This document shows positions 5,692-6,541 of a stretch of DNA of 6,541 bases, piece after piece. Below the pieces are notes generated by a model. It saw nothing but the letters and a program-made list of their open reading frames with translations, ran no database searches and was not told where the DNA came from. The stretch comes from Sulfurimonas sp. (GTDB lineage Bacteria; Campylobacterota; Campylobacteria; Campylobacterales; Sulfurimonadaceae). The position numbers and the translations under genes were made by a program. The stretch is taken from assembly GCA_027044845.1 (NCBI GenBank), contig JALUBM010000144.1, positions 1 through 6,541 of the forward strand, in the 5' to 3' direction. Position 1 is the stretch's first letter. Every line of letters starts with the position of its first letter.

Positions 5692-6294
5692 ATGATACTC
5701 CATCCAGCGACTGTACACTTTGCTATAGTCCTTCCAATTGTAGCTTCCATTTTTGGGATTGTCTATATAATTAATAAAACAGAGTTGATGTCTAAAATTT
5801 CTGCACGGACTGCCCTTCTTGCGGCAATTGCAATGATAGGTGTTTGGTACACAGGAGAAAAAATTGCTGGTCCTGAAATTTATAACTATCTTGATGCTGC
5901 GGGTAAAGCTGAGTTATTAGAGCATAGAAATCTTGGTCGATACCTTGCCATTGCAATGGCAATTGTTGCACTTATTCAAATAATTGGATGCAAAATGAAG
6001 AAAAGTGGTATTCAGAGTTTTGGTATTTTACTCACAATTGCAATTATGGCAGTTACTTTTCTTCAGGGTAAACATGGTGGCGAAATTGTATATGAACATG
6101 GAAATCCATTTCAAATGACACAGTTGAAAAAATATATATCAAATGATGAAGATTTTGATATGGCTGATGATGATGAAAAAGTTGAACTTATCCAGAAAAA
6201 GATTTCTTCAATAGATAAGGCAACGTGTGATAAGATAGGATGCGAAGCTGAAAATCAAGCTAATCAAAAAACAAAAGAGAATGACGACGAATAA
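5692..6294 (+). CDS. DUF2231-type four-helix membrane protein
   Basis: A 200-residue inner membrane protein with four predicted membrane helices, about residues 6-27, 38-57, 82-99 and 107-124. The start MILHPATVHFAIVLPIV, the glycine-rich second helix ending in YTGEKIAGPE, the EHRNLGRY segment before helix 3 and GGEIVYEHG after helix 4 fit the DUF2231 family as I know it; its function is not established. Lys/Arg residues concentrate in the loops at 28-39 and 100-105, so both termini are predicted to be periplasmic. His4, His9, His78, His128 and His136 then all fall on the periplasmic side, which could suit haem or metal binding (inference). The tail after residue 140 is very acidic (NDEDFDMADDDE) and carries Cys179 and Cys184. 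The start has AAGGA at seven bases. The next small gene begins one base after its stop. Confidence 0.82.
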   Translation: MILHPATVHFAIVLPIVASIFGIVYIINKTELMSKISARTALLAAIAMIGVWYTGEKIAGPEIYNYLDAAGKAELLEHRNLGRYLAIAMAIVALIQIIGCKMKKSGIQSFGILLTIAIMAVTFLQGKHGGEIVYEHGNPFQMTQLKKYISNDEDFDMADDDEKVELIQKKISSIDKATCDKIGCEAENQANQKTKENDDE

Positions 6295-6295
6295 T

Positions 6296-6436
6296 ATGAA
6301 GCAAGATAAAAATACAAAAGCTAAAAAAGAGATGCAAAAAGCTCTTGAAAGATTTTTCAAAGATAAAAGCGGAGTCAAAGCATTTTCCCTTTGTATGCAA
6401 GAGAGTAATCAATGGCTTCAAAAGAGAATAAAATAA
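6296..6436 (+). CDS. 46-residue basic protein, possible helix-turn-helix
   Basis: A small gene with ATG one base after the DUF2231 stop and TAA at 6434-6436, sharing its last base with the ATG of the next gene. The protein is basic, with about 13 Lys/Arg against 5 Asp/Glu. It has a helical N-terminal part (KAKKEMQKALERFFKDK) and a C-terminal part, GVKAFSLCMQESNQWLQKRI, which reads like a short helix-turn-helix: a helix with 'VKAFS', a turn at 'QES' and a helix with 'NQWLQKRI'. I do not recognise a family. No Shine-Dalgarno site lies at the right distance, so translation is probably coupled to the DUF2231 gene. The tight stop/start overlap with a RelE/ParE-like partial gene suggests a regulatory or antitoxin partner, but it is short and positively charged, unlike typical acidic antitoxins. 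The function is an inference only. Confidence 0.6.
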   Translation: MKQDKNTKAKKEMQKALERFFKDKSGVKAFSLCMQESNQWLQKRIK

Positions 6437-6541
6437 TGCAGATATTATGTACTGATGTATTTGAAAATCAACTTAAAGGTATTTTAGAAGAATTTACAGA
6501 AGAAGATTTTTCTGCTACAAAAAATTTTAAAATATATTTAG
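6436..6541 (+). CDS. N-terminus of a RelE/ParE-like protein (cut by window edge)
   Basis: The ATG overlaps the stop of the 46-residue gene (TAATG) and the frame is open for 35 codons to the end of the window. AGAG at 6423-6426 lies nine bases upstream. The visible start, MQILCTDVFENQLKGILEEF, has the shape of RelE/ParE toxins: a first strand (MQIxxT), a polar residue run, then a helix with 'F...LK.IL.F', followed by a second helix start (SATKNFKIYL) like the 'A..F...L' segment of that fold. Such toxins cleave ribosome-associated mRNA or poison gyrase. The catalytic and core residues lie in the missing C-terminal half, so the assignment is tentative. A different small alpha-beta protein remains possible. 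Confidence 0.5.
   Translation, partial: MQILCTDVFENQLKGILEEFTEEDFSATKNFKIYL

Overview
The window looks like a stretch of chromosome from a Campylobacterota species (epsilonproteobacterium), most likely close to Sulfurimonas or a related sulfur-oxidising genus. This is inferred from the low GC content, the tight one-strand packing, promoters consisting of a strong (often extended) -10 box with no clear -35, and a small protein resembling the Helicobacter pylori HP0495 (YbeD/DUF493) family. No search was run, so the genus is a guess. All supported genes lie on the + strand. No gene-free stretch exceeds about 100 bases, and I saw no tRNA, rRNA, CRISPR array, insertion sequence or convincing intrinsic terminator.

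Left part (1-2014): the 3' end of a thiol peroxidase gene (tpx); a 167-residue protein I do not recognise, with its own promoter and a start at 199; then leuC, the large subunit of isopropylmalate isomerase for leucine synthesis, also with its own promoter. No leuD is present in the window.

Middle part (2015-4538): an OmpA-type outer membrane protein (beta-barrel, two calcium-binding-type TSP3 repeats, peptidoglycan-binding domain) is followed with zero spacing by mobA. A new promoter then drives moaC. mobA and moaC both serve molybdenum cofactor synthesis: MoaC makes cyclic pyranopterin monophosphate early in the pathway and MobA attaches GMP at the end. moaC overlaps by 20 bases a DUF493/YbeD-like gene whose GTG start is set by a perfect AGGAGG lying inside the moaC reading frame. 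Nine bases later comes a 348-residue, almost entirely helical soluble protein of unknown function. These three genes probably form one operon.

Right part (5595-6541): a new promoter precedes a four-helix DUF2231-type membrane protein. Its histidines all map to one predicted membrane face, and its acidic tail carries two cysteines. It is followed, with 1-base spacing and then a 1-base overlap, by a 46-residue basic protein with a helix-turn-helix-like C-terminus and by the start of a gene cut by the window edge whose N-terminus resembles RelE/ParE toxins. This right-end pair is the best candidate for something undescribed, although half of it lies outside the window. The rest is ordinary housekeeping and envelope content.
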